Positions 26,803-34,965 of a DNA stretch of 64,000 nucleotides are shown here, piece after piece; within the stretch, counting starts at the first letter, position 1, and each line of letters opens with the position of its first letter. This DNA comes from CAYJDP01 sp964371025 (lineage in GTDB: Bacteria > Bacillota_I > Bacilli_A > RF39 > UBA660), in contig CAYJKH010000001.1 in the NCBI GenBank assembly GCA_964371025.1, positions 62,001 through 126,000 of the forward strand, in the 5' to 3' direction. Below the pieces are notes generated by a model, which was not told the origin of the DNA, made no database searches, and saw only the letters and a program-made list of their open reading frames with translations. The position numbers and the translations under genes were made by a program.

Positions 26803-28170
26803 ATGAGTAAGAAAGAATTAATAATTATAGCTTTTTCATTATTTATAACTTTAATTATAGTAGCAAGTGTGTCTTACGCAGTGTTTTCTGGAACAGATGA
26901 AGCTACAAAAGAAACGACAATTGAAGCCGGAACTTTAGAATTAGTATTTAATGACACTGATGCAGGATTAGGTGGTAAGATTACACTTGATGATGTACTT
27001 CCTAAAAACAGAACAGAAGGCTTATCTTCAGTACCTTATAAATTTAAAATTGTTAATAATGGAACGCTACCAATAGCATATGATTTAAAGTTTTTAGTAG
27101 ATACTGTAGCAGCAGATGTCGCAAATGATTTAGATCCAATGGGACTACCATACATAAGATATTCAATATATCCAGAAACAGTATTAAGATTATATGATCC
27201 TTTTGAGGATACAGTAAGAAACAATTATATAATAGATAGTGTTGTAATAGAGGCAGGAGCAACAAAAGAGTATGAGCTAAGAGTATGGGTAGATAATGAA
27301 ATACCAAATACAGAGCTAGGAAAAAATTTTTATGGTAAAATAGAAATAGATTCAAAATTAGCAGAAAATGAGCTTATATCAGGTCCTGAATTAAATACTT
27401 TATTACAAGAAAAAATCATATCAAATTCTTTTTCAAATATTTATGCAAAAACTAATACAATACCTGAAACAATTGATGTGAATAATTTAAGTGCGACACA
27501 ATTTGATTTATCAAAAAGAGGTGACAAATCAATAATCGGAGAAATAACAGGAGATGTTTTAAATATATATGCAGAAGGAGAGATAATATCACCCCAAGAT
27601 GCTAGTACAATGTTTATGGAACTATCTAATGTAGGATATATTGATCTTTCAAATATTAATTTTAAATATACTTATAATATGCAAAAAATGTTTAATAACA
27701 CGGGAGGAATTTATACTGATAGTGTTTTCATTTTTAATAATACATACAATGTTAAAAATATGAGTTATTTGTTTGGCTATAATAGTCGTGAGAGTAACGG
27801 GTTATCAATAAGTGGTGATTATTTAAATACAGATAATGTAACAAATATGGAAGGGATAATCGCAAATACACGTGCATATGGAATCTATGTTGAGGAAATT
27901 AATTTTTCAAATGTTGAAAAATTAAGCAAAGTATTTGAACCTTATGCAATAACTGAAGGTATTGGCTTCCAAAATATAATATTACCTAAAAAAGCTGATC
28001 AAGTTACTAAACTTGATTATCCATCACCTCCTAGCAATGTAGTTAATCAGTTTTTCTCTGTAAGAGAAAATTTATCTTTTCCATTAGGAATTAATAATTT
28101 AATGGAATGGGAAGAATATGTTAGAAATTGTTTTGGTATATATGGGGGAGATATAATACCAGAAGCATAA
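26803..28170 (+). CDS. TasA/camelysin-like N-terminus fused to BspA-type (DUF285) repeats
   Basis: 455 residues. The signal helix (about 5-23) ends in VSYAVFSGTDEA, the SipW-type motif also found in the 4-13 kb island. Residues 35-190 form a camelysin/TasA-like beta domain (GTLELVFNDTD, PYKFKIVNNGTLPIAYD). Residues about 210-400 contain BspA-like 25-residue repeats with the hallmark N-M-x-x-M/L-F pattern (YNMQKMFNN, KNMSYLFGY, TNMEGIIAN). BspA repeats serve adhesion in gut bacteria. No sortase motif is seen. Processing by the SipW-like peptidase at 11 kb is inferred. Confidence 0.75.
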   Translation: MSKKELIIIAFSLFITLIIVASVSYAVFSGTDEATKETTIEAGTLELVFNDTDAGLGGKITLDDVLPKNRTEGLSSVPYKFKIVNNGTLPIAYDLKFLVDTVAADVANDLDPMGLPYIRYSIYPETVLRLYDPFEDTVRNNYIIDSVVIEAGATKEYELRVWVDNEIPNTELGKNFYGKIEIDSKLAENELISGPELNTLLQEKIISNSFSNIYAKTNTIPETIDVNNLSATQFDLSKRGDKSIIGEITGDVLNIYAEGEIISPQDASTMFMELSNVGYIDLSNINFKYTYNMQKMFNNTGGIYTDSVFIFNNTYNVKNMSYLFGYNSRESNGLSISGDYLNTDNVTNMEGIIANTRAYGIYVEEINFSNVEKLSKVFEPYAITEGIGFQNIILPKKADQVTKLDYPSPPSNVVNQFFSVRENLSFPLGINNLMEWEEYVRNCFGIYGGDIIPEA

Positions 28171-28196
28171 TGAAAGTATACTTATATTATTAAATG

Positions 28197-28205
28197 TGGT
28201 ATAAT
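28197..28205 (+). promoter_or_regulatory. Extended -10 promoter of rlmN operon
   Basis: TGGTATAAT upstream of rlmN-stp-prkC. Confidence 0.6.
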
Positions 28206-28223
28206 ATATTAAGTGGTGATTAT

Positions 28224-29243
28224 ATGAATATTTATGATATAGATAGAGAAAATTTACAAAAATATTTTTTAGAAATAGGTTCTAAAAAGTTTCATGCAGA
28301 CCAATTATTTTCTTGGTTATATGAAAAAAAAATTAAAAGTAGTGGGGACATTACTAATATTAAACAAGACTTGTTAAAACAAGTCTTTTCAGCATATAAG
28401 TTTAATAGACTATCTATAAAAACTGTTCAAAAAGATAAAGATGTTGAAAAATATTTATTTGAACTAAATGATAATGAAGTAGTAGAAGCAGTTTTAATGA
28501 GACATGACTATGGTAATAGTATATGCATATCTTCTCAAGTTGGATGTAATATGGGATGTAAGTTTTGTGAAAGTGGAAGATTAAAAAAGGTTCGAAACTT
28601 AGAAACTTCGGAAATGGTTTTACAAGTATTACAAGTAGAAGAGTTAATCCAATCACGAATTAGTCATGTTGTAATAATGGGAATAGGAGAACCTTTTGAT
28701 AATTATGATAATGTTATTAATTTTTTAAATATTATTAATGATCCTAAGGGGCTTGCAATAGGTTCTAGACATATTACTTTATCAACTTGTGGAATAGTTC
28801 CTAAAATTAATGAGTTTAGTAATTTTAAATTACAAGTAAATTTAGCAATTAGTCTTCATGCTCCGAGTGATTTAATTAGAAATAAATTAATGCCAATTAA
28901 TAAAGTATATAATTTAGAAAAATTAATGACTAGTTTAAATAATTATATAAAGAAAACAAATAGAAGAGTCACTTTTGAGTATATTTTACTTGAAAATATT
29001 AATGATAGGGAAAAAGATGCGATAGAATTAGCTAAATTAATAAGAGGTATGAATGCTTATGTTAATTTAATTCCTTATAATGAAACTAGTAATATTGAAT
29101 TTAAAAGAACAAGTACTATTCAAATTATGAAGTTTTATGATATACTTAAAAAGAATAAAATAAATGTAACAATCAGACGCGAGTTTGGTAGTAATATATC
29201 CGCAGCTTGTGGACAGCTAAGAAGCGAAAAGGAGGACTTATGA
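28224..29243 (+). CDS. rlmN: 23S rRNA/tRNA adenine-C2 methyltransferase RlmN
   Basis: 339 residues from ATG 28224, behind GTGGTG; the frame is open 30 nt further up but this overlaps the promoter. RlmN methylates A2503 of 23S rRNA and A37 of some tRNAs by radical SAM chemistry. The cluster motif is CNMGCKFC, and the second catalytic cysteine sits in the C-terminal SNISAACGQL. GIGEPFDNYDNV and SLHAPSD are also typical. Stop and the stp start overlap as ATGA. Confidence 0.96.
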   Translation: MNIYDIDRENLQKYFLEIGSKKFHADQLFSWLYEKKIKSSGDITNIKQDLLKQVFSAYKFNRLSIKTVQKDKDVEKYLFELNDNEVVEAVLMRHDYGNSICISSQVGCNMGCKFCESGRLKKVRNLETSEMVLQVLQVEELIQSRISHVVIMGIGEPFDNYDNVINFLNIINDPKGLAIGSRHITLSTCGIVPKINEFSNFKLQVNLAISLHAPSDLIRNKLMPINKVYNLEKLMTSLNNYIKKTNRRVTFEYILLENINDREKDAIELAKLIRGMNAYVNLIPYNETSNIEFKRTSTIQIMKFYDILKKNKINVTIRREFGSNISAACGQLRSEKEDL

Positions 29244-29986
29244 CAAGATCGTTTTATTTAACAGATCCTGGTAAGGTTCGTAGTCATAATGAAGATAGTG
29301 TAATTATAGTTAAAAATTCTAATGAAGAATATTTAATGGCAATAGCAGATGGAATGGGTGGTCATTCAGCTGGAGAAGTAGCGTCGTCTATTGCAATTAG
29401 TTATTTAGGAAAACACTTTAAAGAAACTTTTTTGAAGTTAAATAAGGTTGATGCTATTAAATGGATTAAAAATTCTTTTAATGAAATTAATTCTCTTATT
29501 TTTCAACATGAAAAAGAAAATCCAGAAAGTAAGGGAATGGGAACAACTTTAGTACTTGCTCTTTTAACAGAAGAGTATTTACTAATTGGAAATGTTGGAG
29601 ATTCTAGTGCTTTTGTTTTAAGAGAAGAAAAACTAAGTAAAGTAACATATGATCATACATTAGTAAATCTTTTGGTATCTGCAGGAGAACTTACTAAAGA
29701 AGAAGCAAGTGTTCATCCTAAGAAAAATGTTTTGATGAAAGCCTTAGGAGCATCACTTGAAATAGATCCAGATATATTTGATTGTATAACTGATATTGAT
29801 CAAATTATTCTTTCTAGTGATGGTTTAACTAACATGCTAGATAAAGAACAAATAGAAAAAGTATTACTTTCAAAAGGTACTGATGTTGAAGATAAAGTTA
29901 ATAAACTTATTCAAAAAGCAAATAACAGGGGTGGAACAGATAATATTTCGGTAGCATATTTAGTAAAAGAGGGTGAGCTACAATGA
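29240..29986 (+). CDS. stp: PP2C-type Ser/Thr protein phosphatase
   Basis: 248 residues from ATG 29240, behind AAAAGGAGG, overlapping rlmN by 4 nt. It reverses PrkC phosphorylation. All PP2C metal motifs are seen: VRSHNEDS, ADGMGGHSAGE, GMGTTLV, NVGDSSAFV, SSDGLTN and GGTDNIS. The ATGA overlap with prkC means both are translated together, the standard phosphatase-kinase pair. Confidence 0.96.
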   Translation: MTRSFYLTDPGKVRSHNEDSVIIVKNSNEEYLMAIADGMGGHSAGEVASSIAISYLGKHFKETFLKLNKVDAIKWIKNSFNEINSLIFQHEKENPESKGMGTTLVLALLTEEYLLIGNVGDSSAFVLREEKLSKVTYDHTLVNLLVSAGELTKEEASVHPKKNVLMKALGASLEIDPDIFDCITDIDQIILSSDGLTNMLDKEQIEKVLLSKGTDVEDKVNKLIQKANNRGGTDNISVAYLVKEGELQ

Positions 29987-31842
29987 TAACAAAGGGGCAA
30001 AAAATAAATGATCGCTATGAAATAGTAAGATCAATTGGTGAAGGTGGAATGGCTAATGTATACTTAGGATATGATACTATCTTGGGTAGAGATGTTGCTA
30101 TTAAAATACTAAGAGGAGACTTGTCAAACGATGATAAATTTGTTAGACGTTTTCAACGTGAAGCATTATCTGCGTCATCACTAGCACATCCTTCTATTGT
30201 AGAAATGTATGATGTTGGAGAAGAAAATGGTGTTTACTATATTGTTATGGAGTTAGTAGATGGTAAAACTTTAAAGCAACTTCTTAAAAAACGTGGAGCA
30301 CTAACTTTATCAGAGGCAATTGATATAATGTTACAACTGGCTGATGGTATGAGTCATGCTCATGATTCGTATATAATTCATAGAGATTTAAAACCTCAAA
30401 ATATTATGATAAAAGATGATGGCCAAATCAAAATAACGGACTTTGGGATTGCAATGGCTTTAAATGCTACCCAATTAACTCAAACTAACTCAGTAATGGG
30501 TAGTGTTCATTATTTACCTCCAGAACAAGCAAGTGGAAAAGGCTCAACAGTTAAAAGCGATATATATTCAATGGGAATAATATTTTATGAGTTATTAACA
30601 GGAAGCTTACCTTTTAGAGGAGATAATGCAGTTGAAATAGCACTTAAACATATGAAAGAAGCTCTTCCTAATTTACAAGAAACTAATTCATCAATACCAC
30701 AAAGTGTTGATAATGTTATTAAAAGAAGTACAGCTAAAAATCCGAAAAATAGATATGATTCGGCAAAAGAGATGTATGATGATTTATTAACAGTTTTAGA
30801 TGATGAAAGAATTAATGAAGAAGTTTATAAATATAAATATCCAGAACAAGAAACAGAAGTGACTAAAAACTTAAAAAAGATTGAAGATATGGAAGAAAAT
30901 GAAGAACAAGTAGCTAAAAAAGTGGTAGATACTGATGAAAAGAAAAATAAAAAAGTTATTATAATTTTAGCGATTGTTTTAGGAATATTAGTTCTAGGGG
31001 TACTAGCTGTAATTTTTATTATTCCAGCAGTAACTGATCAAAAAACAGTACAAGTTCCATCATGTGAAGGTTTAAAAGTTTCTGAATGTGAAGAAAAACT
31101 ATTAGATGCTGGACTTGATGTAAATACTAATATAAAAACAGTAGAATCATCTGAAATAGAAAAGAATTTAGTAGTTAAAACAGATCCAGAAGCCGGTCGA
31201 AATATTAAAGAAGATACAAAAATAACTATTTATAAATCAATCGGAGAAAATACTTTCGAAATAGAAAACTATGTCGGGCAAGATGTAAATGATGTTAAAG
31301 AAAAACTTGAAGAAGAATATGAGTTAAATGTAACAATCGAAAAGAAAGTTCCAACTGATGATAAAGAATATGGCGAAAATGAAATTATTGCTCAATCTTT
31401 AGCAGAAGGTAGTGAAGTAAAAGAAGGAGATAGTATAACATTATTTATTCCAGAAATTATTGAAGAAGTACCAAATTTAAGTGGGTGGACAGAAGAACAA
31501 GTAAATAAATTTGCGAGTGATAATAATATTACGATAAAAGTTGATTATATTCAAACTACGCAATATGAAGAAGGAACAGTTATTTCACAAAATAAAAGTC
31601 CAGGATCACCGCTAGTGGAGGGATTAACAATAACAGTTCAAATAGCTCAAAAACCAGATGAAACACCAGAAGTTACTTTAGATAACTTAATAGGTATGAC
31701 AAAACAACAAGTAGAAGATTATTCAAGTGATACTAATATAATTATTAAAATAGTAGGTACAGGGAGTACTGTTGTGACTCAATCACCATCAGCTGGAACA
31801 ATAAAGGCTGATCAAACAGTAACAGTAACTATGGGTGAGTAA
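29983..31842 (+). CDS. prkC: PASTA-domain Ser/Thr protein kinase
   Basis: 619 residues. The cytoplasmic Hanks-type kinase (about 10-270) has GEGGMANVYLG, the VAIK lysine, HRDLKPQN and DFGIA. A membrane helix (about 324-347) leads to four extracellular PASTA domains (about 352-420, 422-490, 491-560, 561-619) that bind muropeptides or lipid II. It senses cell-wall state and tunes growth and division. Its presence supports a peptidoglycan wall in this organism. Confidence 0.96.
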   Translation: MITKGQKINDRYEIVRSIGEGGMANVYLGYDTILGRDVAIKILRGDLSNDDKFVRRFQREALSASSLAHPSIVEMYDVGEENGVYYIVMELVDGKTLKQLLKKRGALTLSEAIDIMLQLADGMSHAHDSYIIHRDLKPQNIMIKDDGQIKITDFGIAMALNATQLTQTNSVMGSVHYLPPEQASGKGSTVKSDIYSMGIIFYELLTGSLPFRGDNAVEIALKHMKEALPNLQETNSSIPQSVDNVIKRSTAKNPKNRYDSAKEMYDDLLTVLDDERINEEVYKYKYPEQETEVTKNLKKIEDMEENEEQVAKKVVDTDEKKNKKVIIILAIVLGILVLGVLAVIFIIPAVTDQKTVQVPSCEGLKVSECEEKLLDAGLDVNTNIKTVESSEIEKNLVVKTDPEAGRNIKEDTKITIYKSIGENTFEIENYVGQDVNDVKEKLEEEYELNVTIEKKVPTDDKEYGENEIIAQSLAEGSEVKEGDSITLFIPEIIEEVPNLSGWTEEQVNKFASDNNITIKVDYIQTTQYEEGTVISQNKSPGSPLVEGLTITVQIAQKPDETPEVTLDNLIGMTKQQVEDYSSDTNIIIKIVGTGSTVVTQSPSAGTIKADQTVTVTMGE

Positions 31843-31862
31843 TATATAATTCGGGGGTATTT

Positions 31863-32693
31863 ATGAGAGGACAAATTACAAAAATAAGTAGTGATTTACA
31901 TGTAGTTAATGCAAATGACATTAACTACTCTTGTAAATGTAGAGGTATATTTAGATATAATAAAATTACTCCGGTAGTAGGAGATTATGTTATTTTCGAT
32001 TCAGAAAAACTACAAATAGAAAAAATAGAGGATAGGAAAAACATCTTTGTTAGACCTAAGGTTGCAAATATTGATCAAGCATTTATTGTGACTAGTTTAG
32101 TTGAACCTAATTTCTCTCTTAATTTACTAGATAAACTAATATCAGTAATGGAAATTAATAATGTAGAAGCAATTATATGTATTACTAAAAGTGATATAAC
32201 AAATAATTTAGAATTAAATAGAATAAATGAAATTTTAAATTATTATAAACAAATAGGATATAAAGTTATATTCAATAATGATATTGAAACTATAAAAGAA
32301 TTATTAAAAAATAAGATAAGTGTATTTACTGGTCAAACTGGGGCAGGTAAATCAACTTTAATTAATAATCTAATGCCTAATCTTAACTTGGCAACTGGAG
32401 AAATATCTCTTGCTTTAGGAAGAGGTAAACATACAACTAGAACTGTAGAATTATTTGATTTATATGGAGGGAAAGTAGTAGATACTCCAGGTTTTTCATC
32501 TTTAAATTTTTTGGAAAACACAAATGATGAGATAAAAAACTCTTTTATTGAATTTGGTAAATATAATTGTAAATATAGAGGATGTAATCATATTAAAGAA
32601 GAAGGTTGTGAAGTTATAAAAGCAGTTAATGATAATAATATATTAGAGAGTAGATATTTAAATTATTTAAAATTTATTGAAAGGGAAAAATAA
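31863..32693 (+). CDS. rsgA: Ribosome small-subunit GTPase RsgA
   Basis: 276 residues. A circularly permuted GTPase that checks late 30S maturation. An N-terminal OB fold (1-65) precedes the G motifs in permuted order: TKSD (G4), GQTGAGKST (G1) and DTPGF (G3). The C-terminal zinc region is CKYRGCNHIKEEGCEV. It starts 20 nt after prkC behind GGGGG and is followed at once by rpe, as in Bacillus. Confidence 0.95.
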   Translation: MRGQITKISSDLHVVNANDINYSCKCRGIFRYNKITPVVGDYVIFDSEKLQIEKIEDRKNIFVRPKVANIDQAFIVTSLVEPNFSLNLLDKLISVMEINNVEAIICITKSDITNNLELNRINEILNYYKQIGYKVIFNNDIETIKELLKNKISVFTGQTGAGKSTLINNLMPNLNLATGEISLALGRGKHTTRTVELFDLYGGKVVDTPGFSSLNFLENTNDEIKNSFIEFGKYNCKYRGCNHIKEEGCEVIKAVNDNNILESRYLNYLKFIEREK

Positions 32694-32694
32694 T

Positions 32695-33321
32695 ATGAAA
32701 GTAAGTGCATCATTTTTAAGTAGTAAAAATATAGTAGAAGATATTAAAAAATTAGATAAAACTAGTGTTGATTATATTCATCTTGATATAATGGATGGTA
32801 TATTCGTTCCTAATAAAACATTACCATTTTCAGAAATGAAAAATATTTATAAATATACAAATAAAAGATTAGATACTCATTTAATGGTAGAAGATGTTGA
32901 AAAATATATTAAAGATTATGCTACTTTGAACTGTGAATATATTACTTTTCACTTAGAGACAGACCAAGATATAATGAAAAATATTGAATTAATTAAAAAA
33001 TATTCGATAAAAGTAGGTCTTTCTATTAAACCTGATACTAAAATAAAAGAATTAGTTCCATATCTTCCCTTAATTGATATGGTATTAATAATGAGTGTTG
33101 AACCAGGTAGAGGAGGGCAATCTTTCATTGAAGAAACACCTCTTAAAATAAAAGAATTAAAAGAACTTATAAAAGCATATAACTTTAATATTGTAATTAA
33201 TGTTGATGGTGGTATTAATAATCTTACTAAAACTAAGTGTACTGATTCCGATATAGTAGTTGCAGGAAGTTATATAATAAATAGTGATGATTTTGAGGAA
33301 AGTATTAATAATTTAAGATAA
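32695..33321 (+). CDS. rpe: Ribulose-phosphate 3-epimerase
   Basis: 208 residues from ATG 32695, next to the rsgA stop, with GGGAA upstream; the frame reaches 18 nt further into rsgA. It converts ribulose-5-P to xylulose-5-P in the pentose phosphate pathway. TIM-barrel motifs are clear: HLDIMDGIFVPN, DTHLMVE, MSVEPGRGGQSF and NVDGGI, covering metal and phosphate binding. It ends the conserved core string. Confidence 0.95.
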   Translation: MKVSASFLSSKNIVEDIKKLDKTSVDYIHLDIMDGIFVPNKTLPFSEMKNIYKYTNKRLDTHLMVEDVEKYIKDYATLNCEYITFHLETDQDIMKNIELIKKYSIKVGLSIKPDTKIKELVPYLPLIDMVLIMSVEPGRGGQSFIEETPLKIKELKELIKAYNFNIVINVDGGINNLTKTKCTDSDIVVAGSYIINSDDFEESINNLR

Positions 33322-33353
33322 CTATTATTTATAAGAATAAAAAGGAGATAAAT

Positions 33354-34148
33354 ATGAATAATTTAATTAATAATAATGAGAATAATACTACTAATCAACA
33401 AACAAGTACAAATCCAGCAAATCCTAATGTAATAAGAGAAACGTTAACCGTTCCAACTAATCAGGTTGAAGCGCCTATAGTAAATAATCAAAATTCTAAT
33501 ATACCACCTGTTGCTAACCCTTTACCAAGTGCTAATAATCTTGAAACTGGGAATACAGAAGTGCTTCCTGTTATGAAAGAGGTAGTTATAGATGATATAA
33601 AAAAAGAAGGAAAAGTAAAATATATTTTAGTAATTATTTTATTTATATTATTATTTTTAATAATTATATTTTTACCAGAAATTAGTAATTTTATTTCGAC
33701 ATATAAAGAAACAAAAGAAAAAGAAGCTATAATTATTGAAACAGGGACATTAACTTGTACTAAAGAAGAAGAAGATGAAAAATTTAATTTATTATATAAA
33801 AATAAATTTAAATTTACTAACAATGAAATGAAATCATTAGAATATACAGTAGAACGTGAGGGAGATCCGGTTAAGGATAGAGAAGACTTAGAAAAATATG
33901 ATAATGATTGTAAATTAATAGAAGATACAATTGAAGAAACAGACTTTGTAACAGTAGATTGTAGTCTTGATAGTGGTGTTAATAAAGTAGTTCAAAACTT
34001 TAATTATGAAATCATTGATCCAACTGAGTTAAATGGTTTATATGGAAAAATAGAACAGTTCTATCCTATGTATGAACTTAATCAATCCATTGACGAAATA
34101 GAAGAAACTTTAACTAAATCAGGATATACTTGTGAACGTGTAAAATAA
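33354..34148 (+). CDS. Membrane protein with disordered N-terminus and ectodomain
   Basis: 264 residues behind AAAGGAG. The first 85 residues are rich in Asn, Pro and Thr and look disordered in the cytoplasm. A membrane helix follows (about 90-112, ILVIILFILLFLIIIFL). The ectodomain of about 150 residues contains four cysteines (TCTKEE, NDCKL, VDCSL, TCERVK), suggesting two disulfides. Small membrane proteins of this layout are common in the Mollicutes-related Bacilli, but I cannot name a family. Confidence 0.6.
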   Translation: MNNLINNNENNTTNQQTSTNPANPNVIRETLTVPTNQVEAPIVNNQNSNIPPVANPLPSANNLETGNTEVLPVMKEVVIDDIKKEGKVKYILVIILFILLFLIIIFLPEISNFISTYKETKEKEAIIIETGTLTCTKEEEDEKFNLLYKNKFKFTNNEMKSLEYTVEREGDPVKDREDLEKYDNDCKLIEDTIEETDFVTVDCSLDSGVNKVVQNFNYEIIDPTELNGLYGKIEQFYPMYELNQSIDEIEETLTKSGYTCERVK

Positions 34149-34235
34149 TTTACATGTTTTTCTTTTTGTTTACGTAAATTATTGTGTAAATATATATAAT
34201 ATGATATCTTAAATATAAGATATTGAGGTGGTTAT

Positions 34236-34877
34236 ATGGGGAAAATTATTAATATATTTAATATCATTTTAGTAATAATAATAGTTTATGTTGTAGTGTT
34301 TATTCCAAAAGATCAAAATGAAGAAAAGTTTCTTTTAATATCTAACCCAATTTATGGATTAGAAAGTACTAAAGTAAATAATATTATAAATACAACAGAT
34401 CAAGTTCAAACTAAAGTAATAGAGGAAGAAATTATAGAAGAAAACGATAAACAAATTGATATAGTAGAAGAAATTCCAAGTGAGTCCAAAGAAGAAGTAG
34501 TAGTCAAAGAGGAAAAAAAAGATATTTTAATGGCATATAATGGTAGTATGAGTGGATATAGTACAAGTTGTACAGGTTGTAGTAATTATACAGCATCAGG
34601 CCATAAAATAGTTGATAATAATATATATTATAATGATAAAGAATATAATCAAGTACGTATATTATCCGGAGATAAAAGTCTTTCTTTTGGAACGATTGTA
34701 AGAGTTAAAAATTCAAAAGTAGCAGATGAATTTATTGGAATAGTATTAGACAGAGGCGGAAGTGTTGGCTTTGAAAAGACTCACATGTTTGATTTATTAC
34801 ATAAAACAAGTTCAGATGCAAAAAAATATAATGTTTCATATAATACAACATTTGAAATATTAAGATATGGATTTTAG
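34236..34877 (+). CDS. Membrane-anchored 3D-domain-like cell-wall protein
   Basis: 213 residues. A membrane helix (about 5-23), an acidic stalk (about 55-95) and a C-terminal domain of about 105 residues. The domain resembles the 3D/RlpA double-psi barrel: GYSTSCTGCSNYTASG, LSFGTIVRVKN, VLDRGG and HMFDLL, with Asp residues in the expected positions. Such domains are linked to peptidoglycan cleavage or resuscitation factors. SD GAGGTGG precedes ATG 34236. Single gene with its own terminator. Confidence 0.65.
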   Translation: MGKIINIFNIILVIIIVYVVVFIPKDQNEEKFLLISNPIYGLESTKVNNIINTTDQVQTKVIEEEIIEENDKQIDIVEEIPSESKEEVVVKEEKKDILMAYNGSMSGYSTSCTGCSNYTASGHKIVDNNIYYNDKEYNQVRILSGDKSLSFGTIVRVKNSKVADEFIGIVLDRGGSVGFEKTHMFDLLHKTSSDAKKYNVSYNTTFEILRYGF

Positions 34878-34902
34878 AATAGTTTAACTATTCTTTTTTT
34901 TG
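34877..34902 (+). terminator. Rho-independent terminator
   Basis: GAATAGT pairs with ACTATTC over TTA and a T run follows. Confidence 0.85.
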
Positions 34903-34940
34903 TAAAAAAATGTCTAATATTACTATTAAAAACTTAATTA

Positions 34941-34949
34941 TGATATGAT
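34941..34949 (+). promoter_or_regulatory. Extended -10 promoter of tex
   Basis: TGATATGAT about 17 nt before the tex start. Confidence 0.5.
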
Positions 34950-34965
34950 AGTAATGAGGTGTTTT

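Noticed and set aside
27053..27355. Minus-strand frame of 100 codons
   Set aside because: It lies inside the TasA-like/DUF285 gene; low-complexity Leu-rich product typical of antisense reading.
33488..33823. Minus-strand frame of 111 codons
   Set aside because: It lies inside the membrane-protein gene at 33354 and has no supporting start signal.
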